DNA from: Gibbula magus
Lineage: Eukaryota; Mollusca; Gastropoda; Trochida; Trochidae
Direction: 5' to 3'
Assembly: GCA_936450465.1 (NCBI GenBank)
Contig: OW388296.1
Location: 53,365,431 to 53,429,430, forward strand
Length of the DNA stretch: 64,000 nucleotides
In this document: positions 1-12,762 of the stretch, piece by piece
How the letters are laid out: each line of letters opens with the position of its first letter
Numbering within the stretch: position 1 is the stretch's first letter
Position numbers and translations under genes: made by a program
Notes under the pieces: generated by a model
Told to the model about the DNA's origin: nothing
Seen by the model: only the letters and a program-made list of their open reading frames with translations
The model's database searches: none

Positions 1-116
1 GATTTAGGAAGGAAGGTAGGGTTGGAGAAGGAAAGGTTTTTTTAAACACAAAAAAAAAACAGTTTCACTAAAACAGTTTGAACATCATAACCATTGATAC
101 AGAGGATATGTGTAAT

Positions 117-245
117 GAATTTATTCCAAATAAAATCACAATAATCAAATATGGGTAAAATAAATGTGCTACATAAAGTCTGCAATGTTTTTCTCTGTAT
201 GCGATATTTAAGACTTCTCAGACAATTACAATGTGCAATGTAAGT
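117..245 (-). mobile_element. LINE reverse transcriptase remnant
   Basis: The minus-strand translation contains a short stretch reading roughly LRSLKYRIQRKTLQTLCSTF followed by ILPIFDYCDFIW. This resembles the thumb-side segment that follows the catalytic core in Jockey/CR1/RTE-type LINE reverse transcriptases (basic helix, then a 'FILPHFDYCD.VW' motif). No catalytic YxDD box or endonuclease is present, so it is a decayed fragment. The clade cannot be settled from this piece. Confidence 0.6.
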
Positions 246-477
246 AACTTTGAAATCATGATATGAGAAAACCTCGTATTCCATTAGCCCATAACTTATG
301 CAAGAGACTCTTTTGCCATTTCCTCTCCTGTAGAAAAAATCAGGCGTTTTCCTAGTGAATCGTAAGTTTGTAAACATAATATTTTGAAAGGGTAAAGTAA
401 AACATGATGAAACATTTTACTTAATAGAAACAGTTTTCGAATTAGAAAATCAAAACCACCATTCATAAAAATTCAAC

Positions 478-655
478 TTAATATTTGGAAAATTCAAGTA
501 GGTATCTTGAAAACTCAACTTAGCATCTTAAATTTAACTAAGTATCTTAAACAATTGATTTAATTAGTTTAATTTAGTATCTTGAAACTTTAATTTAATA
601 TCTTGAAAATTTAATTTGATATCTTGAAAATTTAATTTGCTATTTTGAGAATTAA
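478..655. repeat. Degenerate AT-rich short tandem repeat
   Basis: The motif 'tatcttgaaa.tttaattt' recurs about seven times with substitutions and a loose spacing of about 22-30 bases. It is an old, diverged minisatellite. The surrounding 246-2420 stretch is AT-rich. It also holds a 138-codon ATG-initiated open frame at 1787-2203 that matches no family I recognise and lacks clear splice or promoter support. Confidence 0.5.
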
Positions 656-2420
656 ACTTTGTTGAATATGCAACCCTTAAATTCAAGATTATTAATTTTT
701 CGCTTGTAATTACAACTTGAATATACAACAATAACAAATCGTAATGTTTACGTAACTTTGTTTCAACTAGGATGAAATTGGATACATGTTTAAAAACACA
801 CTTTTCAAATACTTTTGATAAACAACTTGTAAGTGAAACAGGTCGATAATTGGTACAATTTTGAACTTTGATTTTCGTATGTATTGGTACTACAGTTCCA
901 TATATATGAATGTGAAACGTGAAATGTCCTTGATAAGTTCATTACATCCTTTTGCTCACACTATCAATTGTCTGTTTTCAATCTGGGCCGTTCCATTGCA
1001 TAGTAAGAGGTAACAAGCTAGGGATTAGGAGTGCGGTGGACCGTTAACTTGTTTTGATAACGTGTAGGGGTTATGCTGTGTAGGAGTTATGGGAGACTAC
1101 CCAGAGGACGGTTTTGTTTGACACCTCTGAGTATCAGTCTGGGTTCCAAAGATATGCGCTAAAAATAGGCCTTGGTTTGATACAAAACATACTTATCAAT
1201 ATGACTTCAGTATCTTGATTGTTGCACCGTAATCCCAGTCATCTATTTACATTTTAGTACAATGAGAATTTCGTTGAGATAGATAATTTATGTAAGTGAA
1301 AATTAATCATATATCATGTAATCCAAGTACAGTTAGGCTTTTATCTGTTGTCTTTGAATAATTGATTAGTTCAGATTTAGTAATTTTCCTGAAAATTGTT
1401 TTTAAAATTGAGGGAATCTTTTCATATGATGCATTTGTTCCTTTTCCGTTAGGTATTACTGTTAAATAAAAAAAGAGCAACATACATTTTGATATCGAAG
1501 CCTGTTTGTAAAAGTATTTGCTTTTATCTATAACAAATGTCAATACCATCATAACCAGAACTATTTAAAAGTACAATAATTAACATTAACAATTAACACT
1601 GAACGTAATAAATGAAAATATCTTCATTAATCAAAGTTAGTTTCTATCTACTGTAAAGTTACAGTTTAAAATGTGTTTCTTTCATGTTGTATACTGTTAC
1701 AGATTGAGAAATATTTCCTGAATTGATAAAACATATAACACATTCTTTCTAATTTTGCAGGTTTTCCAGCTGATTTTGACTGCAGAATGAATATGAGATC
1801 CTTTAAAGCATTGTTATTTACAACAACAAGAGCAAAATTTATTTGGAATGACATTATTTCTCCTATAGCTTCGTTGAGAATTCGCTTCAGTGCCAATGTC
1901 TTTAGGGCTAAACTTATACATTTGGTAATTGATCATGAACACATTCTTGGAGGGAATGAAATACACACTGTTCAAAATGTTTCTCCTGTAGGGATTGCCC
2001 CCAAATGCAACTCTTTGATAAAGCATGTAATATACTTTGAAGAAACACTCTATTCATCCCAGAAAATAAAAAAAAATATCAACATTTTTAATGTGTTTTT
2101 CGTTTCTCTGCAACAAAATTTTGTTTTTGCCAAGGCTTTCAGGATGATAAATAGTGCGATCAATAGGGAATTGCAACCAAACTCTCAGAAACCTCGACTT
2201 TGATGCTGGTTTACTTCCTGCCACCAAATTCTTTTACTGAAGGTTCATATATCATATTATGGCAAATTTCCTCAACTCTTAGATTCACTGGACATAACCT
2301 ACATTTGATTAATTGGTTGCATTTACGGCTCGATTTAGACCCCTCGTCATCCGGATCCTTCAATTACTCTTAAGCCGAATTTCGTGAAATGCAAAGTAAA
2401 ATTTTCTTGCCGTTTCCCTA

Positions 2421-2622
2421 GATCTGAACCTCTTTGGAAATGTTTGGCAAATCGTCAAGGACAAATTTGAATAGTTAGAACAAAATATATTGCAGATTAG
2501 AAACGAGTGAGTCATGAAAAGTTGTTCAAGCTATCTGAGGAACTCAAAGATGATCTGGTTTATCCCATGTCTCGGCAGATAAAATAGTGTTTGGAGCGAA
2601 ACGGTGGTCTGACTAGATATTG
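2421..2622 (+). mobile_element. Tc1/mariner transposase C-terminal remnant
   Basis: The plus strand reads DLNLFGNVWQIVKDKFE, the characteristic 'SPDLNPIEN.W...K' region with the final catalytic-domain Asp, and later LVYPMSRQIK*CLERNGGLTRY, matching the Tc1 tail '.SMPRRI..VI...GG.T.Y'. In-frame stops and frameshifts separate the blocks, so this is a dead copy. The N-terminal DNA-binding part was not found and no terminal inverted repeats were identified. Confidence 0.8.
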
Positions 2623-3284
2623 TCCTATTTCAAACAGTAAATAGATTATCTACACATGTGCCAATTGTCATAATTCTATTTCAAAAATTAAATTAAGGAG
2701 TCGAATTCAAAGTTGTCTAATTGTTTGGGCCCTTATATAAAGAATAAGATTATATTGCAGGTTTGCTTTACGATTCAAAATAGACGTCGCGATAAAGCTA
2801 CCACCTATACAACAGGATGCGGACTGAAGGAGACGGTGTGTATATCTAATGTTTTTTTTGCTCTCTTCTGACGTTTTAAATTACTTTAACTTAACAGGAG
2901 GTGATAATTAATCTTTTAAAAAGATACTTTTTAGTTGAAAGTTTAAAATTAAAGTTGTAACAGGGGAACACCGTAGCATCACAAAGGAGTGAGTATAACT
3001 TCTCTGAAAGGCTGTGTGTGTTCCTCTTTTTTTAACTCTAGAATTCGACTTTTCCTTTTTCATTTTGGAGAAGATTGTGACATTATTTACGTTATAGAAC
3101 AACAATTGACCATGTAACATATCTATGGGTACCACTACAGTACTGTAACGCTAGCCATGACAGGCATAGTGTCCTCCTGTTGGGTCACCATGATGCAGTC
3201 AAATGCTGTGATACCGGGGACATGTGTAATGCACACTTAACATTCTGTAAGTCTTAATCCATTATCTATGCTTATATTATATTA

Positions 3285-3422
3285 GTTACACGGTGTTTTG
3301 ACACGGTGTACGGGACTGTAAGACCCTTGTATATTCCGTATTTTCCTGAGGCGCAGCCAAAGGAAATGCGGAATATACAAGGGTCTTACAGTCCCGTACA
3401 ACCTGTCAAAACACTGTGTAAC
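3285..3422. repeat. Foldback (hairpin) element
   Basis: The left arm begins ttacacggtgttttgac and the right arm ends in its near-perfect complement. The long middle arms (gggactgtaagacccttgta and its complement) flank a short asymmetric loop. The whole block can form one hairpin of about 60 bp, the layout of a MITE-type non-autonomous DNA transposon. No target-site duplication was found. Confidence 0.75.
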
Positions 3423-4138
3423 GAATTTATTACTCTTTAGATCTTTTTTTCTGTACTTATTTCACTCATTTCCGATAAAATATATAGGCTACATAGCTAT
3501 TTCCGTCTGTAATAAAAACTCCGCACACTGTGAAACAGCGAAAACACTGTAAAGAGTTTACTGCTCCATAATCAAGGGAGATAACTCTGCGGATAACAAA
3601 TTATTGATTTTGAATTTATTATTACCTGAAGAATAATATAGAGACATGTGTTTTTATTGAATTAATTTATTGAAACAAACAAAATAATTGTTTTTATATA
3701 GGTTGAAATTATCGTACTTATGTTTGTTAAGGTAAGTTTCGATTCTGAAATTCCGAGTCGAGCAACCGTCTAACTTCCGCACTCCATCAAAGGTCAAGGT
3801 CACCCGTAAGACCTGTGTAGTTAGTCACATGACCTGTCTTCACGGGTCATACGGATGGTACACCCCGGCAAATCCACCTACACGGTTTCATATGCATTGG
3901 CTATGGACCAATCAGAATTCAACAAATTTATCTAAAGGGTAATAATTCATAATATGTATAGAAAACTCTTTAATTTAGCATGATGACGTTACAATTATAG
4001 ACAATATACGCTGATGTCATGTTTCTTCAATAGAAAGGCAATTCCACAGTTTTGGTTGAAATAAGATTATTATTTTTTAATTAAATACTTTATTATTAAA
4101 ATGGACATAAGAACATGGTATAATGCATTAAACTGTTG

Positions 4139-5327
4139 TTAACAACTGAATTTTAAAAATATAAGATGCAAGATGGCAAGAAGTATGTCGGAAAATACAA
4201 ATGGTTCATCTGTAAAAAAAAAAAAAAATCCGCTCAACATAGTAAAGGATGCAGATGATCTTAGTAGATAATAAACATTCAAAATAATCTACTGTGAAAA
4301 TTTCCATTAATTCAATATTAAAAAATAAATGAAAAAGAATATATATTATATGTCGATTAATAGTTGGGTTTTATCTATGTTAATCTATTTTTATATTAAA
4401 AAAAAACACGTAACAATTGACTGATGACTGAACGCCTGCACCGGAACTATTAAGTTTTAGTCATCAATGTATTGGATATCATCTATAGCAATGAAGTAAT
4501 TGGTGACTCTCCATTTACAGGGGTTTTGTTGAATTATTCTTTTACAGCTACAGTTACAACAACAACGCCACCCCCATTCAAGCTAACTAAAGGAAGTAAG
4601 TTTCTATCTTTATCAAATGAAGGTTTAGAGCCCACACTAGATTCATTTAATGAAGGAAGTACCGTTTTCCCTAATGGTCCGTTTGCTTTTCTATAAACTT
4701 CACCAATTGCATTCATAAAAGTACTACGTTTCTATTTTAAAATATGTTACAGGAAATCGAATAATTATTGAGTAAGTCGTCCAGATTCTATTAAAGATAA
4801 TAGAACCTCTCAGTTTGTTTATTCATATAGACAATACTTTCAAGTAGACAAAACACTAACTATTATTTCGAAGCGTCACCTACTTAGCCAGATATCGCTG
4901 TTCAAAGTGAGTAAATTTGGCCTGCTAATTATCTCATTCTTCAAACAGTTTCCGCGGCCCCTCAGTGTAACATAACCTTCGTAAGCGATGTGAAGTCATA
5001 CACAGGAGTTGCTACAATGAAATCCTTAGGCGATTTGTCGATTTTCGTCGATGATTCGTTTAAAACACAATAACAGCTTTTGACATTGTAAGTTTCCGAT
5101 AGAATGGGTATTTGTGCGTCTGTAGGTAGTAACTTCGGAGTTTTAGAAGGATATTACTATATTCGGTTGCTGGTTTTAGTTTGGTTCTTTTACCAATCGA
5201 GCGGAGTTATTGGGTTATTTTATAGGCTACCATATGCTTTGAAATGAATAATTTCAATTGTAAACGTCACTATTATTTTTATTTTTTTGTGCTTGATTTA
5301 AATTTTCAAGAGGCCTGTACAGTTTGA
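4139..5327. repeat. 1.19-kb tandem duplication, copy 1
   Basis: This block is repeated immediately downstream in the same orientation with only a few per cent differences: homopolymer lengths, a few base changes and small indels. It contains an open stretch in both strands around 4472-4716, but the plus frame begins at TTG rather than ATG, and neither frame matches a family I know. It may be part of a repeat or an exon in a larger gene. Confidence 0.85.
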
Positions 5328-6514
5328 ATAACAACTGAATTTTAAAAATATAAGATGCAAGATGGCAAGAAGTATGTCGGAAAATACAAATGGTTCATCT
5401 GTAAAAAAAAAAAAATTCCGCTCAACATAGTAAAGGATGCAGATGATCTTAGTAGATAATAAACATTCAAAATAATCTACTGTGAAAATTTCCATTAATT
5501 CAATATTAAAAAATAAATGAAAAAGAATATATATTATATGTCGATTAATAGTTGGGTTTTATCTATTTTAATCTATTTTTATATTAAAAAACACGTAACA
5601 ATTGACTGATGACTGAACGCCTGCACCGGAACTATTAAGTTTTAGTCATCAATGTATTGGATATCATCTATAGCAATGAAGTAATTGGTGACTCTCCATT
5701 TACAGGGGTTTTGTTGAATTATTCTTTTACAGCTACAGTTACAACAACAACGCCACCCCCATTCAAGCTAACTAAAGGAAGTAAGTTTCTATCTTTATCA
5801 AATGAAGGTTTAGAGCCAACACTAGATTCATTTAATGAAGGAAGTACCATTTTCCCTAATGGTCCGTTTGCTTTTCTATAAACTTCACCAATTGCATTCA
5901 TAAAGAGTACTACGTTTCTATTTTAAAATATGTTACAGGAAATCGAATAATTATTGAGTAAGTCGTCCAGATTCTATTAAAGATAATAGAACCTCTCAGT
6001 TCGTTTATTCATATAGACAATACTTTCAAGTAGACAAAACACTAACTATTATTTCGAAGCGTCACCTACTTAGCCAGATATCGCTGTTCAAAGTGAGTAA
6101 ATTTGGCCTGCTAATTATCTCATTCTTCAAACAGTTTTCCGCGGCCCCTCAGTGTAACATAACCTTCGTAAGCGATGTGACGTCATACACAGGAGTTGCT
6201 ACAATGAAATCCTTAGGCGATTTGTCGATTTTCGTCGATGATTCGTTTAAAACACAATAACAACTTTTGACATTGTAAGTTTCCGATAGAATGGGTATTT
6301 GTGCGTCTGTAGGTAGTAACTTCGGAGTTTTAGAAGGATTTTTCTATATTCGGTTGCTGGTTTTAGTTTGGTTCTTTTACCAATCGAGCGGAGTTATTGG
6401 GTTATTTTAAAGGCTACCATATGCTTTGAAATGAATAATTTCAATTGTAAACGTCACTATTATTATTTTTTTTTTGTGCTTGATTTTAAGTTTCAAGAGG
6501 CCTGTATAGTTTGA
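5328..6514. repeat. 1.19-kb tandem duplication, copy 2
   Basis: This is the second copy of the preceding unit. It starts again at taacaactgaattttaaaa and ends at the same gcctgta.agtttga motif. The 60-codon minus-strand frame (5719-5901) stays open in both copies with one visible amino-acid difference. That follows from low divergence and is not evidence of coding. Confidence 0.85.
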
Positions 6515-8646
6515 GGTCTACTGAGTCAATATTTATCATGGGGACCCTTTATTCATAATAGAATAATTGCATTATAACTTAGAATTTTTCAACATTGTTA
6601 CTGGTTAACAGTTTTTAGAGGGAAAACAATCGAGCTATCGTTATATTTATAATCTTGTACATTTACAATTAATTACATTGAGACAGTTATTTTATTCAGT
6701 GTAATACAACTGTAGAGAAATGTGGCGGGTGAAAATGTCAAGAGATGTTAAACCTTACAATGATGTATCTATGATAAGGAATCATGATTAATTTCAAATC
6801 GAAATGAAAAGGGCGTTTTCTTTTTCGGTACACATTTTCTTTCAGATTCTGTTCCATCAATATCATGTTATTTGGGTGAAATCGATTATATGGTAATGTA
6901 GAATGCTGAAAATCTAGCTTTTAATTTCTATATTAATTCTATATTGTTCAGAAGTTAGTCATGTAATCAACAATCACTAATTGCGCTTAATGCATTAACA
7001 CATTTGCTTTGATGCCAGATATCGGTCACTGGACCGGTTCAATTTTATAAGAGGTGGCGCGTCAAGATATTGCCAACGTCCTGTCATATGACGTAACTGG
7101 TGATACTGAACTGGTGGTTAGTTAAATAAAGATACACATATAGCCGACATTCAGTCTGGACATAGTGAGCCAATCAAAATTAGGAATGTTATATTCAGCC
7201 AAAGAAATTTAAGAATATTATGTTCTGTTGTTTCGTCGGTGATAGAAGCCGGTCATTCACTATTATGTATGATGCACACCGATGTAAATGGATTAGCAAT
7301 CATACGGTGACAACAGGTTAGTTGTTTAAATCAATAAGGACATCGTAAAGTGTTGTTTACATGCGAACTAGTCTCGTTTTTCGTTGAGTAGGATTAGCAT
7401 GAATTCTGGTTTGTTTGCCGATCCAATTTTGTATAATTGTGGAAACACATTGTTTAATGAATTGTTTTATTGAATAAAAATACTTTGAGATAGTATCCTA
7501 CAAATGTGCTGTTATTTCATTTCAACTGTTAAATAATGGAATAGATAAACGTGAGACATAGTAACGAGATATGGACATGATGGACATTCACGCAGTAACT
7601 CTATAGAACTGACACTTCAAAATGACACAAAGAATAGAAAATGGCAGTAGATTTACGCTGAAATCCACTCGGCATTATCGGAGACTAAACAATCTAAACA
7701 CACGTGTACAACAACCAAAGTTAATTAACGACTGAACAGAATATGCCGACATTGTTTCTAATAGCTGTGATCACGTTTATGCTGTTTTGACAAGTGAGAT
7801 CAGTGAAAAATACATGTGGCTATTTGAGTGTATACAATGTAAACAATAACATAAGCCAGCTACTCGTTGAGCAAGACTCCTGAGTAACACGTCACACCTC
7901 TGCTAGCAGATGATTAGCTATTGAAACGTTTGGCGGATGTAAAAATGAAGTATTTTTTAAAAACGTTTGTTTCTACTATTTTGGGCTGGATTTGTAATCC
8001 AATACTTTTGTGTCGTTATTCTTTACTGTTGTCAGAATCATGTCCGCGAAGCCTACCCCCTGAGGTTAGAATATCTTTAAAGGTACATCCATTGTGTTGT
8101 TTGGGGTCACATATTGTAAACGTTATAAATGGTGTTACTTTATCGAGAAGTACCGACTGTTACCGAAAACTATCATTTTGACGATAGTAGACTTAGCATA
8201 TTGACGATATGAAGGTAAAAGTAGTGATTTCTGATCGAAAACCGAACAATGCACAGCGTGTGGCGCGCGTCAATGAGTCAAACGTAATTTTGGAATCTTA
8301 TTTATAACAGACAAGAAGACAAATTAAAACGTAATTTTGGAATCTTATTTATAACAGACAAGAAGACAAATTTGAGTTGATAATGTTTAATAGGTCTTAT
8401 AACTACTGTGCATGTAAATGGGATGTGCAGTTTCAGGTTCTACAGATGCACAATGATGTTACTCAATTTTAATTGGAAACTAGTAATTATGATATATTTG
8501 GCGATTGGGGATACATATACAAGCTGGGTGAATTTATTTGTATTATAGACAGCACATGTGGTGTGTTGGAACGTATTAAAGCCAAATACAATTTTATGAA
8601 ACACAATGGATGCACCTTTAACAGAATGTCTCTTTCTCCCCTGCAG
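6515..8646. other. Intergenic or first-intron region with a dispersed repeat
   Basis: No gene is supported here. The part at about 8060-8590 belongs to a dispersed repeat family. The segments 'gtgatttctgatcgaaaacc' and 'ttggcgat.ggggat....ta..caa.ttgggtgaa.ttattt' recur in inverted orientation around 38870-39290. The first exon of the Ly6 gene that follows, with its signal peptide, should lie in or upstream of this stretch, but I could not locate it with confidence. Confidence 0.4.
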
Positions 8647-9111
8647 TGGATTGTCACGTGTGTAGCGGACCCACATGTGGAGTTAATGGAGACGACCCGA
8701 TGATGAGATGCCCAGATGACTTCCCTTATTGTATGAACATCGTGCTGAACGAGGCTTCGGGAAACAAGTTTGTGACAAAAAGGTAAAAAATACATCAATT
8801 CTGTAAGAAATACCTGAATATAATATAATCGTTTTATATCAAAATAGCTCTGTTCCCAACATAAGTGTCCATTGTAGCAATAGTTGTATGAAGAGCTAAC
8901 CCATCATTATTTAGGTTTAAGTTCACAATAGATGTGTTCCTAATTCAGATGTTCAAAGAGAAGCGAGTGTCAGAGAAAGGATAATGCTGCCTGTGTCAAC
9001 TTTGACCCCTCCGAAATCTACCCAACCTCCATGGAGTGCATCTACTGCTGTGAAACAAACGGATGCAACAAAGACGTCGTTCCACGATCCGAGACTCTTA
9101 TAGTGACATAG
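8647..9111 (+). CDS. Ly6/uPAR three-finger domain secreted protein, last two exons
   Basis: Exon 8647-8782 follows a clean acceptor (ccctgcag) and ends in a GTAAAA donor. It encodes DCHVCSGPTCGVNGDD and further residues with five cysteines. Exon 8949-9111 follows aattcag and joins in phase (AG|A) to give RCSKRSEC..., ending CIYCCETNGCNKDVV and a TAG stop. The spacing and the terminal CC-x4-CN signature are those of Ly6/uPAR/three-finger proteins. The entry phase is 1, usual after a signal-peptide exon, which is missing here. There is no hydrophobic tail after the CN motif, so a secreted rather than GPI-anchored form is likely. AATAAA lies at 9129-9134. The physiological role is unknown; the family includes many non-toxin receptors and secreted modulators. 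Confidence 0.8.
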
Positions 9112-9424
9112 TGTCCACAAATCTGTGAAATAAAATAATTCAACAATACGGTTACAATTTATCTACTTTTTACTTAAATCAGTATATGTACCAATACACA
9201 ATGAAAGTATTTTTCAACATAATCTACTCCATACCTGTAGCAACTGTTGAGTAAATAATCTTCATCCAATATCAACACTAGATCTGCGTCCGACTTCAGG
9301 CATTAAATCATTATTTCCACATCTAAAATGACTTAAATCATGTCGATGCACTTGCTCTTGATTCCTGATGAGATAGGATTCTGCATGTAATAATGATTTG
9401 AAGATTGGATATTAGGTATTATTA

Positions 9425-9543
9425 CTCAACCGTGGCGAGATCACTCATTAGATAACAATGAGTTGGTTACACAAGTGTGTGATACCACCGCGTGCTGTCG
9501 TAACGTCATAATCGGCACGTGACGTCATAGTCGTTTTTGGTTG
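9425..9543. repeat. Direct repeat flanking a foldback, left copy
   Basis: The block 'caaccgtgg.gagatcactcattagataacaatgagttgg' to 'cgtgacgtcatagtcgttttt' recurs at about 9803-9917. Both copies include the palindrome TGACGTCA (CRE-like) and a short self-complementary 'ctcattagataacaatgag'. They flank the hairpin at 9649-9790, so the whole is probably one composite or nested element. Confidence 0.65.
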
Positions 9544-9648
9544 AGGTCACAATGTTAGTCGCGCGACTGCAATAGCGGTTGACCTATTTGCAAGAACGGG
9601 TCACTAAAAACGATTTTCTTGCTATTTACATCATTGAGTAATAAATAA

Positions 9649-9790
9649 AATACTAAACTCGGTCCCGTTTGATAACATGTTTATGAAACTCGTGAATGGT
9701 ATTGGTATTTAACTCGCTTTCGCTCGTTAAAATACCAAACCATTCACTCGTTTAATAAACATGTTATCAAACGGGACATCGTTTAGTATT
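9649..9790. repeat. Foldback element with gctttcgc loop
   Basis: The arms 'aatactaaac..ggtcccgtttgataacatgttta' and their complement 'taaacatgttatcaaacggg...gtttagtatt' surround a central 'aactcgctttcgctcgtt'. The same loop core (gagcgaaagcgag between gatttggta arms) recurs at 14954-14995 and about 23676-23715. This defines a family of foldbacks. Confidence 0.75.
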
Positions 9791-10129
9791 CTATATCTAT
9801 TAATCAACCGTGGTGAGATCACTCATTAGATAACAATGAGTTGGTAACACACGGGTGTGATACCACCGCGTACTGCTGTAACCTCATAATAGGCGCGTGA
9901 CGTCATAGTCGTTTTTATTATAGATAAACGATTATATAATAAAGAACATGCTTTCTGCCTGTTGCGCCAACGTTAAAGTGACATTTGTCAAGACGGCTTT
10001 TGATGTGAAAAAAAGTCCATTATATTTATAATGCAATATCATTTTATTTTGAATCTTTTGAAGTTCTGTTTCTCATTATGCCATATTTTAGTTTTTAGCT
10101 CATCAGGCCGTCCGTAAACTTTTCGCTTT

Positions 10130-10740
10130 TTCGACTTCTTCTCCAGAACCAATGACTCCAGAGAGCTAAAATTTTATGTACAGACTCTGAAGGCGATACT
10201 TATTGTAAATTTGGTGACCCTTTGACTCCAAGTGTGGGTCACAGGGGTCATAACCTAAAAAGCTATTTTCATCTTCTTCTCCAGAACCAATGACTCCAGA
10301 GGGCTGAAATTTTATGTACAGACTCCTTGGCTGAAGGGGATATTAAATTGTAAATTTGGTGACCCTTTGAACCCAAATGTGGGTCACAGGGGTCATAACC
10401 TAAAAAGCTATTTTCATCTTCTTCTCCAGAACCAATGACTCCAGAGAGCAGAGATTTTATGTACAGACTCCTTGGCTGGAGGGGATTCTAAATTGTAGAT
10501 TTGGTGACCCTGTGACCCCAAATGTGGCTGACAGGGGTCATTACCTAAAAAGCTATTTTCATCTTTTTCTCCAGTCCCAATGAACGTAGAGAGATGAAAT
10601 TTTATGTACAGACTCCTTGACTGAAGGGGATTCTAAATTGTAAATTTTGTGACCGTGAGACCCCAAATATCGGTCACAGAGACAATGACCTAAAATGCTA
10701 TTTTCATCTTCTTCTCCAGTCCAGTTTCTGAGATTTTATG
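10130..10740. repeat. About 145-bp tandem repeat, five copies
   Basis: The phrase 'cttcttctccagaaccaatgactccagag...ttttatgtacagactc' restarts near 10136, 10269, 10414, 10560 and 10706. Each unit also contains a 'ggtgaccct.tgac.ccaa.tgtgg.tcacaggggtca' block. The later units are more diverged. A stray piece (ttttcatcttcttctccagta) reappears at about 11462. No gene is supported in the rest of 9112-11875. Confidence 0.8.
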
Positions 10741-12643
10741 TGCACTTCAGCCAGTAAGTAGGTTATTATAAGGGAGGTAATCCCAAAGAAAAAACCTGAG
10801 GGAAAGGCATTTCTTCTTTCTGATGTGAGAGTTCTAACATGTGCTTTGAGAAAATAATATGTCTGATGAAAAAGAGATGTTGAGAAGTAAAAATTTAGAA
10901 TTGGCGGTCTAACAAAAAATTTATTTCATCTTTGTCTCACATTTCACATATGAGTAATTATTTGTATTTTGCAAGTGAATTGCTTATAAAGGTACACAAG
11001 TCTACAAGTATTCAAAAGACTTAATACAGAACGTTTTATAAAATCTAATATAATGTTCTTTGAAATTTAAGAGTAAATAATGGAGTTTTTGAATATATCA
11101 TGATATTGTGTAGTTAATTTGGAGAATTAATTAATTAATTAATGAGAATTTCCAGTCAATCTGGTATACCGTATTTTTATCATAGTTTATACTTTATAAC
11201 TGATTTAGTTTTCTATGAACTTTGCAGTTAAGTTTATTCAATAGGAACAAGAAATAAGATAAATGTCTACAATATGGACATTATGGATGTGAATCTATTT
11301 GAAATGAGAATTATTGAATACCCTTTGAAGGAATAACTTGAAGAGGAATTACAAATTTGTTATTTTACATGAGATATGTGAACTGAATATGACTGGTGAT
11401 GACTGGTGATAGCATAGGACTATAAAAGAAGTAGCTGCATGAGATTGTGACACCACACCTATTTTCATCTTCTTCTCCAGTACAGAAAAATAATTAATTG
11501 TAGGGAAAACAACATCTAACATATGAATTTTACTGGCTGTGAGTCCCGTGTCTGCATGTTATGTAATTGCATTGTGTTGACCTGGGGATGACCACTCCCT
11601 GGCAGATGGATGAAAACTGATAGTGACACTGAGGTTTCAGGTTACTTCAAACTATTGTGCAGCACTGTGTTATGTATATACTATGTTTGAGACTGCTTTA
11701 GTCTTCCACTGACTCTAAAAAAAAGAAGTTATTCATAGAATATCACCAGTTTACCAAATATTGAAAAGGAGCCAATAACTAAGAAATGGTGAAATTGAAA
11801 AATATTTTACTAAAAAGAATTCACCATTTCACTAAGTATTGAAATGGAGCCTATGATACAAAGAATTGTATATTCATTATTATATAATGTGTGTACAATA
11901 TTAAAAAATAGTATTATCTTTCCACCACATTATTATATGTTTGATACCAGCAATTTATTTCCAGCTACAAAACAAACACTTGCACATATATTACAAGAAA
12001 AACATATTTGGCATTTATTATCTATGCATATATTGTCATACTAACATTTTTAACAAATAACATGTGTCTGTGCAACTTTGTGTTGCTCTTTCAACACATA
12101 TATATAGCAGATTGGCAAAGTATAGATAACAAAATATTTTTAAACTGCTTTAATTGTTTCACTACCTAGATTCTTATTACTACATTCCATTGTCTGACCA
12201 TTGGTATGAAGCCCACTCCATAATATATCCCACTTATTATCTCCTGATGAGCTACAGAGGCCATGGCTCTATTTTTAATTAAATTTTGAAGACAGGTAGG
12301 GCCCGAAAGGAGTTTTTATAATATCATGGTAATAACCAATGGGACGTATCTTTTAAACGTTAGTATATGTGTCACTTGTTTATATTCAAAGATAGTCCCA
12401 ATCTATCACAAACATCCTTGAAGATTGATGTTGAAGGCTACCTGCACCATCAGCTGAGCAAGTGACGTCATCTGCGTATAATAGTGACCCAACATATATA
12501 TATTTGGAGCATCTTCTAATATGAAAATCGCTTCGCATTTTGAATCTTCTCTCTCTGTATATCTAATTCGTTGATATAAAGGGTTATATAGCAAAACATT
12601 CAGCCCTGCATATAGCGTGTTCCTATATGACAGTCCTAGCACA

Positions 12644-12762
12644 GGGCCCTTATTCTCGAAACGTTCGTAGCACTACAAACTTCTTAAGCCCATTCTTAAC
12701 ACATTGGTTACGATCAAAGTTAAGAATTCTTAAGGCTACGAACGTTTCGAGAATAAGGGCCC
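12644..12762. repeat. Foldback element in unit A
   Basis: The left arm gggcccttattctcgaaacg and the right arm cgtttcgagaataagggccc are exact complements, extending inward to an aagaattcttaag-type palindrome. In unit B the outer left arm is deleted while the right arm remains (to about 19923). The foldback therefore predates the duplication and was later damaged. Confidence 0.8.

Noticed and set aside
1787..2203. 138-residue ATG frame as a gene
   Set aside because: No family, low-complexity AT-rich composition, no promoter or splice context, and it lies among transposon remnants. It is kept only as a note.
4472..4696. 74-residue frame repeated at 5657-5881
   Set aside because: It begins at TTG rather than ATG, has no recognised homology, and its retention is explained by the recent duplication.
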